This document shows positions 1 through 10,375 of a stretch of DNA of 64,000 nucleotides, piece after piece; position 1 is the first letter of the stretch, and the number at the start of each line of letters is the position of its first letter. The DNA comes from Periplaneta americana (Eukaryota > Arthropoda > Insecta > Blattodea > Blattidae). Under the pieces are notes generated by a model. That model had not been told where the DNA came from, made no database searches, and saw nothing but the letters and a program-made list of their open reading frames with translations. The stretch covers positions 8,311,001-8,375,000 of the forward strand of contig NC_091131.1 in the NCBI RefSeq assembly GCF_040183065.1, written 5' to 3'. A program made the position numbers and the translations under genes.

Positions 1-104
1 AGCCTTTAGGCTAGGAACTGACATAAAAGTTAAGATAAAATCTTTGCAAAGACGAGATTATCATCGTGTATCTGCCTTCCCCTGTCTTCTCATATGATCC
101 ATAT

Positions 105-161
105 ATATGTTTTTTTTAAACGAATATCTGTACTGTCTATTGTAATTGGGGCTTTGCCCTA

Positions 162-205
<44 letters not shown>

Positions 206-208
206 ATA
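105..208 (+). mobile_element. 3' end of an unassigned non-LTR retrotransposon with TAAA tail
   Basis: A short GC-rich hairpin (GGGC-TTT-GCCC, about 149-160) lies directly before a (TAAA)n run of about 45 bases. This is the layout seen at other LINE 3' ends in this window. No coding part of the element can be recognised upstream, so the clade is unknown and the 5' limit is a guess. The weak ORF antisense to it only reflects the AT-rich repeat. Confidence 0.5.
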
Positions 209-429
209 GATGAATTTAATGTCATCCAGCGATTTACAGCTATAGATAACGTCAGAGCAGATATATATAATATATGGCTACCACAATATGAATAAATGTA
301 AGAATAAAAAAGAAGTAAACATACAATCACCAGATAATCACAAAAACAGGTTAAAAGTTTTAAAAGAAATAGCATAAAATCAGGTTAAAATGTACAGATT
401 TGTCAATTACATGAGGTTAAAAAGAAATT

Positions 430-1003
430 AAACACAGAATAAATATAGGAAATGCCTGTTATTATTCGGTTGAGAAGCTTTTATCATCCAGTCTGCTGTC
501 AAAAAATCTGAAAGTTAGAATTTATAAAACAGTTATATTACCGGTTGTTCTTTATGGTTGTGAAGCTTGGACCCTCACTTTGAGAGAGGAACATAGGTTA
601 AGGGTGTTTGAGAATAAGGTGCTTAGGAAAATATTTGTGGCTAAGAGGGATGAAGTTACAGGAGAATGGAGAAAGTTACACAACACAGAACTGCACGCAT
701 TGTATTCTTCACCTGACATAATTAGGAACATTAAATCCAGACGTTTGAGATGGGCAGGGCATGTAGCACGTATGGGCGAATCCAGAAATGCATATAGAGT
801 GTTAGTTGGGAGACCGGAGGGAAAAGACCTTTAGGGAGGCCGAGACGTAGATGGGAAGATAATATTAAAATGGATTTGAGGGAGGTGAGATATGATGATA
901 GAGACTGGATTAATCTTGCTCAGGATAGGGACCAATGGCGGGCTTATGTGAGGGCGGCAATGAACCTCCGGGTTCCTTAAAAGCCAGTAAGTAAGTAAGT
1001 AAA
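430..1003 (+). pseudogene. RTE-1 copy 1: C-terminal end of RTE-type LINE ORF, frameshifted
   Basis: This is the last part of the endonuclease/reverse-transcriptase polyprotein of an RTE-like non-LTR retrotransposon, downstream of the catalytic palm. Visible signatures are VLYGCEAWTL, RRLRWAGHVARM and, after a shift, GRPRRRWEDNIKMDLR and NLAQDRDQWRAYV. The reading frame breaks at 821-828: the second copy at 6.1-6.9 kb has five A's where this one has four, so a single-base deletion moves the frame and gives an early stop. Translation can be followed in another frame to NLRVP and a stop near 980. A tail of GTAA repeats (about 985-1003) follows. The copy is 5'-truncated and cannot be active. Clade assignment is from remembered motifs; the LINE nature is certain. 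Confidence 0.88.
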
Positions 1004-1006
1004 ACA

Positions 1007-1680
1007 AATAATATCTAAAACGTAATATTGCTAAAATCATTGACACTGTAGATTGGACTTGCCATCAAAGTCCTTCTCACCATCCTTCTGAAAGTAAAAT
1101 ATGACGTGTTTCTTATATGCAATGGTAAAGAATTATAAAGTTTATAAGATATGGAAACAAAACTATTGCTTGCAGTACTATATTTGTACTTGGTGAGATA
1201 TATGTCAAGTCTGGAACGGGTAGAATAATTATGAATGGATGAACAAGTAGGAAGATTATGCACATTACGCTTAACATACAGAAGGCAATCGAGAATAAAC
1301 ATTGACGGCAACGTAAGTATTCCTAGTTGTACAAAAAGTGGTTTACAATGAGTTCTAGAAGAGAGACCACAAATAATTCTCACTGCTCTCTTTTGAAGGA
1401 TAAACAACTTAGAAACCGAAGTAGGGTTGCCCCACAAAAGCGTCCCATAACTAAGCGACTGTAAATGTGGGCATAATAAACTGTAAGTAAAGAATTGTAA
1501 CATAATGTTTGTCTAAGGATTTGTAACATGGAAATTCCTTCATTAATTTTATTAACAAGATATTCTGTGTGTGTACTACAGCCCAGAATGCCTAGGAATT
1601 TAACTGAGGAAGACAAGTCAGTAATATTTCTGTTAAAAGAAAATTAGTCTTACTAGAGTTGATGCTAAGTTTATTGGCAT
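1007..1680 (-). pseudogene. LINE-D: C-terminal RT fragment of a Jockey/CR1-like LINE
   Basis: Antisense frames read LLTVYYAHIYSRLV, then SYGTLLWGNPTSVSKLFILQ and KRAVRIICGLSSRTHCKPLF. This block follows the RT palm in Jockey/CR1-type LINEs. The protein ends in DFSNITF near 1015. Two overlapping frames (1380-1616 and 1015-1503) must be joined, so there is at least one frameshift near 1440-1470. The 3' end abuts the tail of the RTE-1 copy at 1003, so one element landed beside or in the tail of the other. The YADD region and endonuclease are missing. Confidence 0.8.
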
Positions 1681-1689
1681 CACAGCATA

Positions 1690-2038
<349 letters not shown>

Positions 2039-3236
2039 TCTATACTAATAATAAATCTGTAGCCGAAATTTTTCTGGTAATTTTCGATTTTCCAAAAATA
2101 ATTGGTCCTAACATATATAATTAACCACCCTGAAGCCGAAAATCGCTTTTTTGAAATTTATGTTTGTATGTCTGTCTGTATGTTTGTTACCTTTTCACGC
2201 GATAATGGCTGAACCGATTTATATGAAAATTGGAATATAAATTAAGTTCGTTGTAACTTAGATTTTAGGCTATATGGCATTCAAAATGCATTATTTAAAA
2301 GGGGAGTTATAATGGGGCCTGAATTAAATAAATCAAAATATCTCGCTTATTATTGATTTTTGTGAAAAATGTTACATACCAAAGTTTCTTTAAAAATAAT
2401 TTGCGATAAGTTTTGTCCCTTCAAAAATTTTGATAGGACTGATATTTAATGAAATAAATGAGTTTTAAAATTAAAATAACTGCCATCTAAGGCCGTGTAA
2501 TGAATTAAAAAACAAATTACTTCGTCTATAAGGGGCCTTGGACAGCAACAATCGAAAGCTATGAAAGATAGCCTACAGAGAAGGTATCTGTGTTTGTATG
2601 AAGTAATATCGGAAGCTAAATTAACCGATTTGTATAATTAATTATTATTTCACCATTGGAAAGTTTAGTTTCTCTAGATGGACATAATGCTATAATGTTA
2701 TTACAGTAACTTCTGATATAATATAATATAATATAATATAATATAATATAATATAATATAATATAATATAATATAATATAATATAATATAATATAATATA
2801 ATATAATATAATATAATATAATATAATTTAAGTTATTTGAAGGGTTCACAACCATAGTCGGCCAAGCGTCATTTACTGAATACGTAGAAAACAAGGGTTA
2901 AAATTAAGTTATTACCATAATCCAATGGAAACCTATAACAAGTAAAATAAAATATACACATTAAATCTAAATGATGTCAATGTTCATTAAACTATGGTTG
3001 CATGTAATAAAAATTAAGAAGCAGGTTAAAGGAATTGTCATTGCACCAAATGAGTGTCTCTGGACGAAAATGACCCCATTTTAATAATTTAAATACAATT
3101 TAAATTAAGTAACGTTTTAAACGATTTATCCTTCTATCAAACACGAATGTTCCCTGGATCAAATGTCCAATTTTAATTATGTAATTACTTTATATTTATT
3201 TCTAACGGATGCAGCGGAGTGCACGGGTACGGCTAG
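2039..3236 (+). mobile_element. Non-autonomous Helitron, 1198 bp
   Basis: The 5' end is TCTATACTAATAATAA and the 3' end is ACGGGTACGGCTAG, both typical of insect Helitrons (5' TC, 3' CTAG). The flanking bases are A (2038) and T (3237), as expected for Helitron insertion between A and T without target duplication. Removing 2039-3236 restores an uninterrupted AAAT repeat, which fixes both ends. Near the 5' end is the usual segment with TTTGTATGT-like repeats and AACCGATTTATATGAAAATT. No Rep or helicase coding sequence is present, so it must have been moved in trans. I could not find a clean hairpin just before CTAG. Confidence 0.9.
2716..2827. repeat. (ATAAT)n pentanucleotide repeat inside the Helitron
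   Basis: About 22 units of a pure ATAAT/TATAA pentamer. It lies within the Helitron body and accounts for the repetitive IILYY reading frame on the minus strand, which is not a gene. Confidence 0.95.
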
Positions 3237-3715
3237 TAAATACATAAATATCTTAATGTCTTCTATCATCTGATATCTTCTTCTGCCCCGAACTCTTCTC
3301 CCATTCACAATTCCTTTCAGTGCATCCTTCAGTAGGCAGTTTCTTCTCAGCCAGTGACCCAATCAATTCCTTTACATCTTCCTGATCAGTTTCTGCATTA
3401 TTCTTTCTTCACCCACTCTTTCTAGCACAGCCTTATTTCTTATTCTGTCTATCCATTTCACAGGTTCCATTCTTTTCTATCTCTACATTTCAAATGCTTC
3501 TAGTCGTTTCTCTTCACTTCGTCGTAATGCCCATGTTTCTGCCCCATACAATGTCACTCCACACAAAGCACTTCACTAGTATTCTCCTCAGTTCCTTTTC
3601 CAGAGGTCCGCATTGGTATCCTTTTTGACTTCCTGTAGCAGTTTAATATGTTATTGTACACTCCAAGTATTTGAAGCTGTCCTCTTGTAACTCCATATTT
3701 AAAATACAATCAGAC
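3237..3715 (-). pseudogene. LINE-G copy 1: 3' coding fragment of a LINE
   Basis: Minus-strand frames give, from high to low coordinates, an FKYLE-like block (near 3670), an EKRLEAFEM-like stretch, PVKWIDRIRNKAVLERVGEE, then GHWLRRNCLLKDAL and GRRVRGRRRYQMIEDIK. This order is the post-palm region of RTE/L2-like LINE polyproteins. Several stops and shifts interrupt it. The 3' end runs into the AAAT tract now split by the Helitron. A second copy of the family lies at 45.8-46.3 kb. No protein function survives. Confidence 0.8.
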
Positions 3716-4035
3716 CTGGGTAATTTAATTTTGATATATTTCAGAATAAAATTCATGATCCTTTTTTCTTTTCCCATTTTCTTATTATCGATATATTTGT
3801 TAATTCTAAGCTATATTCTGTTTCTCTCATTTTTTGAATTCCTGTTTTGTAATTACTGTATTGAATTTTATAATGTTATTGAATTTTTTGTTATGTCCTA
3901 CTTTAGTACAAAATTGTTATTTATAGGAACTGCCCAAACACGAGCTTGCAGTCTACTAATTTTGTAGTCTATTTCAGTATGTAGCAATAAATACAATATA
4001 ATCGGATAATTTAAATTTCAGGATATGTTAAAAGT
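3716..4035. other. Unassigned AT-rich sequence
   Basis: No convincing gene, RNA or repeat boundary. The plus-strand ORF here is hydrophobic only because of the AT-rich composition and has no motif I recognise. Confidence 0.5.
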
Positions 4036-4146
4036 CTGATTAGTGTAATACAGTATGTTACTAATCAGCGATGTATGCAATGGAGAGAGAAAGTAACTAG
4101 CTACTACCCTACCCCCCATTATCCCTTGGCTTAGTTGTCTCATGAG

Positions 4147-5098
4147 TAGGGCTAGGACTTTGATGACCTATAAATCATGAAAAAAGTCCTAAAAACAATG
4201 CATTTATGACCTAAATATTTTTCAAAAATGCCCTAAAAATTGATCTTACACAATTGGCTTAGCAGGAAAAAGAGGTTTTGTACTACTTAGTATTTAGACT
4301 AGTAATTAAATTAAATTCTAGTGCCAACATTTAAGTTTATTTCATTTTAAATATTTTTTTCTAAGTGGTACACTTTAATTAATTATTTTACCTGATGTAG
4401 TTTCCACGTAGTCCGCCACAAGGCCACTCTTATCCGGAACTAGCAGGTACAGAGGGGTCTACATTGAAGGGGTGGTTGGAGTGTACTACGTTAAAATGGC
4501 AATATTTGTGTAGAAAAACTATTAAAATATTATACAAAATAATGGGTATTAGCCACCAGCATAGCTTGGTCGGTTAAGGCGCTTGCCTGCCGATCCGGAG
4601 TTGCGCTCGGTCGCGGGTTCGATTCCCGTTTGGGCTGATAATCTGGTTGGGTTTTTCCGAGGTTTTTCCCAACCGTAAGAAAAGTTCAGGTAATCTATGG
4701 CGAATCCTCGGCCTCATTTCGCCAAATATCATATCGCTATCACCAATTTCATCGACGCTAAATAACCTCATAGTTGATACAGCGTCGTTAAATAACCAAG
4801 TAAAAAAATAATGGATATTAATAGACAAAATATGTAGACAAGACATCAAAGGAAATAAACATTATTTTATATTAATAATGAGGATTTATGGCCAAAATTA
4901 AACGAAAATGCCTAAAAAAATTCCGAATAAAACAAAAGATGCTGTTATGAGTTGAAACAGGCAAAAAATGCAACAAAAAAAATGCCCTAACGGTATGTCT
5001 TAAAACATTCAGTTTATCACATAAGATATAAATATTAAAGCAGCTATGTTTCTGGCTTACTAGCAAAAAGATGCAATTTCATCAAATTCCTAGCCCTA
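4147..5098. mobile_element. hAT-1 copy 1, non-autonomous hAT transposon, 952 bp
   Basis: Terminal inverted repeats TAGGGCTAGGA(C/A)TTTGATG lie at both ends. An exact 8-bp target duplication CTCATGAG (4139-4146 and 5099-5106) marks the hAT superfamily. The body has no transposase, only AT-rich sequence with several AATGCCCTAA-like subterminal words. It sits inside a SIR copy, and deleting it with one TSD gives an intact SIR. Its own body carries a SINE at 4552-4806. Two more copies lie at 25200-26128 and 57705-59697. Confidence 0.93.
4552..4806 (+). mobile_element. tRNA-derived SINE (SINE-T1) inside hAT-1 copy 1
   Basis: A tRNA-like head with A box TAGCTTGGTCGGTTAAGG and B box GGTTCGATTCC is followed by a body with GGTTTTTCCCAACC and a tail GACGCT ... 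AGCGTCGTTAAATAACC plus A-rich end. Target duplications AATAATGGGTATTA (4538-4551) and AATAATGGATATTA (4807-4820) flank it. The head is not a functional tRNA because the cloverleaf is not complete. It resembles SINEs described from termites as far as I remember. The same insertion is present in hAT-1 copy 2 and absent from copy 3. Confidence 0.9.
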
Positions 5099-5170
5099 CT
5101 CATGAGTGATGCCTTATTGATGTCACTCATGAGCTTCAAACCTGTTTTCGAACAGTTGACTAAACAACAA

Positions 5171-6051
5171 ACATAATGATAAAAGAAAGCCAAACCCGAC
5201 ATTTTCTTTTTCGAGGCATCATAATCTGTGAGTGTGACATACTTGCAGTCAGTTGTTTTAAGTTGGTCGTCTCCTAGGTAACGTCATCAAGATGAACTGC
5301 GTCAAAGTCACAATTTTTCAATTTACCGATATCGCGAGTATTGAAGTCGTTTTTTTAATGAAATCAGGCTCAAAGAAGACGGCTCTATTTCATTAGGAGC
5401 AATAAAGGTCCAATAATAGTCTCTGCGGAGGATAATGGAGTGGCCTAACCTCGCGGAATGGGAACACTAAACCCGCAAAATTGGAACACGGAATAGACGA
5501 CAACGTTTTATGGGGCGCTTTGCTTGCATTTGTGTTTGCAATGCGATAAAGTAAACTCCGGTTTATTTGTTCCAGATGCCATTAAAGCGCCTCAGGTCAA
5601 TAGTCTCGCTTTATGTTCCTAGACCTGCGACCTTATGTGTCAAACTGAGTGCTTGAATAGCCTTTGCTTATCGTGCATTTACGTCCTTTCAAGAAATATT
5701 ACTTTCATGAGATAGATAGCACGTAATATTAAACATATTTTTTTCTACACATAAAAGGTACGGTAATATAAGGTTACTCCAAAGTCGAAACACTTTGAAA
5801 TCGCTTTGACTTTGTTGGCTATGATTATATGAGATTTCATCCAATATGGAATAGAGCTTATAATGGATGGATTTATGCAACAACAGACCATCTAGCAATT
5901 TTGTAAAAATGAGATTTTGGTGTCTTCTGCATGTAACTAGTTTAAACTATCTTAAAAAAATAACTGGACACACTAACACTGAGTTTCAATTCTTGCTTAC
6001 TTGATTCTACATTTTGTTTTCTGTGATAACAGACCAGCACATACTTAGGCC
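5171..6051. other. Unassigned sequence
   Basis: Nothing recognisable on either strand: no long ORF, no simple repeat and no terminal inverted repeats that I could pair. Confidence 0.5.
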
Positions 6052-6910
6052 TACTTACTGGCTTTTAAGGAACCCGGAGGTTCATTGCCGCCCTCACATA
6101 AGCCCGCCATTGGTCCCTATCCTGAGCAAGATTAATCCATTCTCTATCATCATCCCACCATCCTCAAATCCATTTTAATATTATCCTCCCATCTACGCCT
6201 CGGCCTCCTCAAAGGTCTTTTTCCCTCCAGCCTCCCAACTAACACTCTATATGCATTTCTGGATTCGCTCATACGTGCTACATGCCCTCCCCATCTCAAA
6301 CGTCTGGATTTAATGTTCCTAATTATATCAGGTGAAGAATACAATGCGTGCAGTTCTGTGTTGTGTAACTTTCTCCATTCTCCTGCAACTTCATCCCTCT
6401 TAGCCCCAAATATTTTCCTAAGCACCTTATTCTCAAACACCCTTAACCTATGTTCCTCTCTCAAAGTGAGAGTCCAAGTTTTACAACCATACAGGACAAC
6501 CGATAATATAATTGTTTTATAAATTCTAATTTTCAGATTTTTTGACAGCAGACTGGATGATAAAAGCTTCTCAACCGAATAATAACAGGCATTTCCCATA
6601 TACTATTTATTGTGCGTTTAATTTCCTCCCGAGTATCATTTATATTTATTACTGTTGCTCCCAGATATTTGAATTTTTCCACCTCTTCAAAGGATAAATT
6701 TCCAATTTTTATATTTCCACTTCGTACTATATTCCCGTCACGAGACATAATCATATACTTTGTCTTTTCGGGATTTACTTCCAAACCTATCTCTTTACTT
6801 GCTTCAAGTAAAATTCCTGTGTTTTCCCTAATCGTTTGTGGATTTTCTCCTAACATATTCACGTCATCCGCATAGACAAGCAGCTGATGTAACCCGTTCA
6901 ATTCCAAACC
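6052..6910 (-). pseudogene. RTE-1 copy 2: RT palm to C-terminus, 5'-truncated
   Basis: The minus strand starts at [16 protein letters not shown], the RT catalytic motif C (YADD), followed by INPEKTK-like, FKYLGATV and then VLYGCKTWTL, RRLRWGGHVARM and RPRRRWEDNIKMDLR. Two frames (6533-6907 and 6150-6599) are needed. They part near 6590-6600, where this copy has a few extra bases (AGTAT) before ATGGGAAATGCC compared with the other copy. The 3' end has the NLRVP terminus and a shortened GCCAGTAAGTA tail at 6052-6063. It overlaps RTE-1 copy 1 over about 550 bases at high identity, so the two are paralogous insertions. Confidence 0.9.
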
Positions 6911-7663
6911 TCTCTGTTATTCTGGACTTCACCAGCATATACACTAATTATTTAATATCTTTGAAAACAAGTGTCATTAATAATGGCATATACATTATCT
7001 TTTCATAATTAAATAATACCAATATTCCGTGGCGCCACAGCCCTTGAAGGGCCCAGATCGACCAGCCGGCTACTGGCCTCACGTTGACATGCCGAAGCAG
7101 GGGAATGATTTATTTTCAGGAGTGTTAATTTGATGTAAGACAAATCATGTCAGTAAAAACTATTACAATTTATTTGATATCACAAGATGTGCATTTCCAT
7201 TTAAAATTGCGATCTCTAAGCCACGAGAGCATTACGTAATTCTCTTCCTATCCTAAGGAGAAAGGGAGACTTTCTATACTCGAGACTACAAAAGAAAAAC
7301 AGATCGGGTGTAGATTGTTCAAATCTAGCTTTCAGGTATGTAACCTCGGGGAGATGCAATTATCTGACAGATACGCCCGGCTTGACCCATTCAGAATGGC
7401 CGCTTGGCTTCATTGTTGAATATTTCTAAGTACATGAAGCACGAATCACGCGATGTTACGAAATCAGCATGGAGTTCGGGTTGATAGCTTGTTTAATATT
7501 TCTGATGAGACGATCGGTTCTTGTCAGCTGTCGGCAATATATAGCCTACACAGATTGCATCCCGCTTTTGAAATACCGTTCTTCCTAGACGACAGCGATC
7601 GCAAAAAATAAAGGTATAAGACACAATTTACATATATGATAATGAATTTCAAAAATAAGTAAT
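6911..7663. other. Unassigned sequence with a short dispersed-repeat-like patch
   Basis: Around 7024-7105 lies a GC-richer patch (GTGGCGCCACAGCCC, GGGCCCAGATCGACCAGCC) that resembles a short repeat I recall from orthopteroid insects. This is from memory and has no internal support here. The rest shows no gene or repeat. Confidence 0.35.
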
Positions 7664-7800
7664 TGTACTTCCACCCCAAACAATTATACCATATTGAATG
7701 ATAGACTGAATAATGGCCAAATAGAGTTCTACGAAATGTTTATTTGGCCATTATTCAGTCTACCATTCAATATGGCATAATTGTTTGGGGTGGAAGTACA
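7664..7800. repeat. 60-bp inverted repeat with 17-nt loop
   Basis: 7664-7723 and 7741-7800 are reverse complements over 60 bases with two mismatches, with loop 7724-7740. The right arm is plus-strand LINE-C coding sequence (MA-LFGVEV region of the RT tail), and the left arm is an inverted copy of the same sequence. A transcript from either strand would fold into a long stable hairpin. Confidence 0.95.
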
Positions 7801-8110
7801 AAAATTAATCTTAGTCCGTTAAATTTAGCCTACTATAAAAACGAATAATTAAAATTTGTTTGAAGAAACGTTTCGATTATCCAACTAATTTATTCTGAAT
7901 TTAATGTTGAACAAATTGATAAGTATACGCTGTTAAAATTTTATCATAAAAATCGTAATAAGTTTATATTACAGACACATAATTATGACACAAGACGAAA
8001 TATTAATTCAACATTAGTAGAACCTAAATGTATCACATCTGGTGGTCTAAAGCATAGCATTAATTTTGGCCCTCGGTTGTACAATGCTTTAGCTAAATTA
8101 CAATTTAGGC
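7741..8110 (+). pseudogene. LINE-C copy 1: RT C-terminal fragment
   Basis: Plus-strand frames give an RIIKICLKKRFDYPTN block, KFYHKNRNKF, NYDTRRNINST, EPKC and SINFGPRLYNAL. This is the Jockey/CR1-like C-terminus that also occurs at 43.4-44.3 kb and 55.3-55.8 kb, where EPKCxT and GPRLYNK recur. Several frame changes show decay. Its 5' end is the inverted repeat at 7664-7800, so the insertion was rearranged or folded back when it formed. Confidence 0.75.
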
Positions 8111-8146
8111 TATAGGCTAGAATGAAGGAAATAATAACTTATGACG

Positions 8147-8990
8147 TAGTTTCTTAATTCGTACCACTTTGTAGGTGCCTAATTCGCACCGGTGCGATAT
8201 AAGAACTGTAGCAATTATAACCGTACAAAAGAAGACCCCAAAATTTTAACTGAACTAGGAATGCATCAGGTGGGTGCAATATCAAGTGGTGCAATATCAA
8301 CAAGTGTGTGTTGTACAAGTGTACCAGGTATTTTGTGCCACCTGTGATAATTTTTAAACGTCAAACAGTGCACCCTTCATTATCAGCTAGTGTTCTTCCA
8401 GGATCGTTATTTGTTTGCTCTGAATCAGGTTACATCAATAGTGAACTATTTGTCTAATAGCTCAAACATTTTATTTGCCACTCAAACCTAACATATAAAA
8501 AAGTGCTGCTTCTGTATGTCCACCTATACGAACCATTCCAAAAATTTAGAAGCTAGATTATCTCGGGAAAATGATGTGCTCCTATTTCAGCTTCCTCGTC
8601 ATAATACTCAGAGGCCCAGCCTTTAGATGTCCGTATCTTCAAACCGTTTCAGACAGCTAAATCATGAAGCAGTTCTTAGGTGGCTTCGAGATAATCGTGG
8701 AGAAAAGGTGACGCAGTTTACAGTTCGAACTGCCTGGTGAAGCACATGGCAAATGTATAACAATAAAAAACGCATTTAGGAAGTTTAAATGTTAGGTAAT
8801 TTATGCTCTATTTTTTCAATTTCATTTGAAGATGCGTTACTCTCTTTCATTAATTTCAATAAACTTTTAATTTGCATTTATTACATTATTCATATTAAAT
8901 ACTGTTCAATATTAAAAGCTTTCGTTCATCCTGTTCCCTGTTCTTCAAGAGGTGCGATTTAAGATACCCCAGGTGCTATTTAGGAAACTA
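8147..8990 (+). mobile_element. Decayed pogo-like DNA transposon (limits approximate)
   Basis: The ends TAGTTTCTTAATTCGTACC (8147) and the complement of GGTGCTATTTAGGAAACTA (8990) match at about 15 of 19 bases. Further inside lie GGTGCCTAATTCGCACC and GGTGCGATTTAAG. The interior holds a transposase remnant of the pogo/Tigger type. A TA target duplication could not be shown, so the element limits are tentative. Confidence 0.5.
8370..8790 (+). pseudogene. pogo/Tigger-like DDE transposase remnant
   Basis: Across shifting frames one can read LPGSLFVCSESGYIN, KKVLLL, then NDVLLFQLPRHNTQ, LDVRIFKPFQTA, EAVLRWLRDNRGEKVTQFTV and ELPGEAHGKCITIKNAF ending in a stop near 8795. The order and spacing match the DDE catalytic half of pogo/Tigger-like transposases, where QLPPHTTH, QPLDV and FKPF precede a GEAY-type motif. 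At least three frameshifts or stops are present. It lies on the plus strand inside an element with weak terminal repeats. Identification is by motif memory but the pattern is specific. Confidence 0.75.
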
Positions 8991-9518
8991 GTTGCCTAAA
9001 TGGCACCATTGACAAGTGTTTCGAAAATGTCATTCTACTTCAAAAATATTAAACCAAATTCAAGGATTCTTTTTTACATGAAAGGTAAATGTTCTGGGAA
9101 TGTATTTCTGTAAAGGAATGCAGAAAATAAAAATTGTATTGTTCAATAAAAATTATAAATGCCAAAGTGGTGCGATACACGCAACGTTACCCTACGTAAA
9201 TTGGGCCAGACTAGTGGAGAAGAGTTTTATGCCTTTGTTGTGAAGTTCCTGGCATTGGAAATGAATCAACCAACTGATCTTAAGCAGTCCAAAAGACACT
9301 TTCTAGTTAAGCTCGACAATAACTGGCTTTCCAAGAAGTTGTATATTGATTAACAAATGAAACAGCTGACTTCACCCACGTTAATATGCCACGAGCTGTA
9401 ATTCAGTTTTCAACCCACACAAGTGCAGAGGAAGCATTCTTATCTTGTTGTTAAACGCCTCCTCATATCGGAAGCCTATTGACTGACTATATGAAGGATT
9501 CCAATTCGAGATGGAGCG
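8991..9518. other. Unassigned sequence with a 64-codon ORF
   Basis: A plus-strand ORF at 9159-9353 has normal-looking amino-acid composition (LRKLGQTSGEEFYAFVVKF) but no motif I recognise. It could be a transposase piece from the neighbouring pogo-like element or chance. Confidence 0.3.
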
Positions 9519-10375
9519 TAAGCATAGGTAGACATAACGGCTCGGATAGAAAAGCCAACGTACTATGGTAGGAACGATCATGATTTTAAAATCAAATGTA
9601 GGAAACAGAAAACGGATGTAGGTAAATTCTCATTTTTAAATAGAACTATAAATGATTGGAATGACCTACCTGCAGCGGTCTTTGAGGGCTGTCCTTCCTT
9701 AAGGAGATTCAAGAATAACTTAAAAAGTTGTGTATAAAGTGCAAATTAAAATTAAGGTGACATTTAACATTTAATTTTTTTAAGGTGACATGTATTTATT
9801 TAGCCTGACGAGTTACTCCCTTGGTTTGAATTGTAAATTATTTAAAATAGCGTGTAAGAGGGTCTTAGACTAGAAATGTTTAGTTTAAATGTAGTTATGT
9901 TTATAAGTATGCATAAGGGTGTAATTATCTGTCTTATTTGAACTGTTGTATGAGTGAAGCGAGGTGAGTCAGTGAAGTTATGGTTTTACAGTGCAGTGAA
10001 TAGTTCCTATCAGTGATAATTTATAGCGTCAATGAAATGTGTTCTATAGTGACAGTGAAATGTGTCCTAAAGTGTCAGTGAAATGCGTCATAGTGCCACT
10101 ACAGTGAGTGAGATGAGAGTAAAGTGAAAGACTATTGAAACTTATGTAGGGCCTATACACATGTTGGTTGTATTGTAAAATTAGGTTATTTTATGTTTAA
10201 TTATTAATTGTAATTATTGTGTTAAATTGTATTGTGTATTCTTATTATATTGTGTATATAATTGTATTGTGTATTGTATTATAATTTTATTGTGTATTGT
10301 TTATATTGTGTATACCACTGCCACCACGTGCTTGCCCACTTGCAGTGTAAATAAATACATACATACATCTGCGAG
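9519..10375 (+). pseudogene. LINE-A copy 1: C-terminus, 3' UTR and ACATAC tail
   Basis: After a decayed start the plus strand reads DFKIKCRKQKTDVGKFSFL, NRTINDWNDLPAAVFEGC and NNLKSCV with a stop at about 9737. This is the extreme C-terminus of a Jockey/CR1-like LINE. A 3' UTR of about 600 bases follows, with iterated AGTGAAATG(C/T)GT units around 10020-10100. The end is CCACTGCCACCACG ... TTGCAGTGTAAATAAATACATACATACAT, a hairpin (CACTGC/GCAGTG) followed by a tail. The minus-strand copy at 14.3-15.4 kb matches it throughout. Confidence 0.85.

Larger units (their letters stand above)
4036..5170 (+). repeat. Short interspersed repeat (SIR) copy 1, split by hAT-1
   Basis: A roughly 175-bp repeat occurs four times in the window (also 45000-45175, 45275-45438, and reversed at 51367-51516). 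It starts with an inverted repeat, CTGATTAGT ... ACTAATCAG, and ends GACTAAACAACAA. In this copy the sequence stops at 4146 and resumes at 5107 after a hAT insertion. I see no clear pol III A or B box and no poly-A tail, so its class is open: an unusual SINE or a piece of a larger element. Confidence 0.75.

Noticed and set aside
1015-1056. Exact target duplication between RTE-1 copy 1 and LINE-D
   Set aside because: The junction at 1003-1007 is AT-rich and I could not show a duplication on the far side of either element.
4552-4640. True tRNA gene in the SINE heads (also near 25595, 41941, 48790, 12525 and 12903)
   Set aside because: A and B boxes are present, but the acceptor and anticodon stems do not close and SINE bodies with tails follow.
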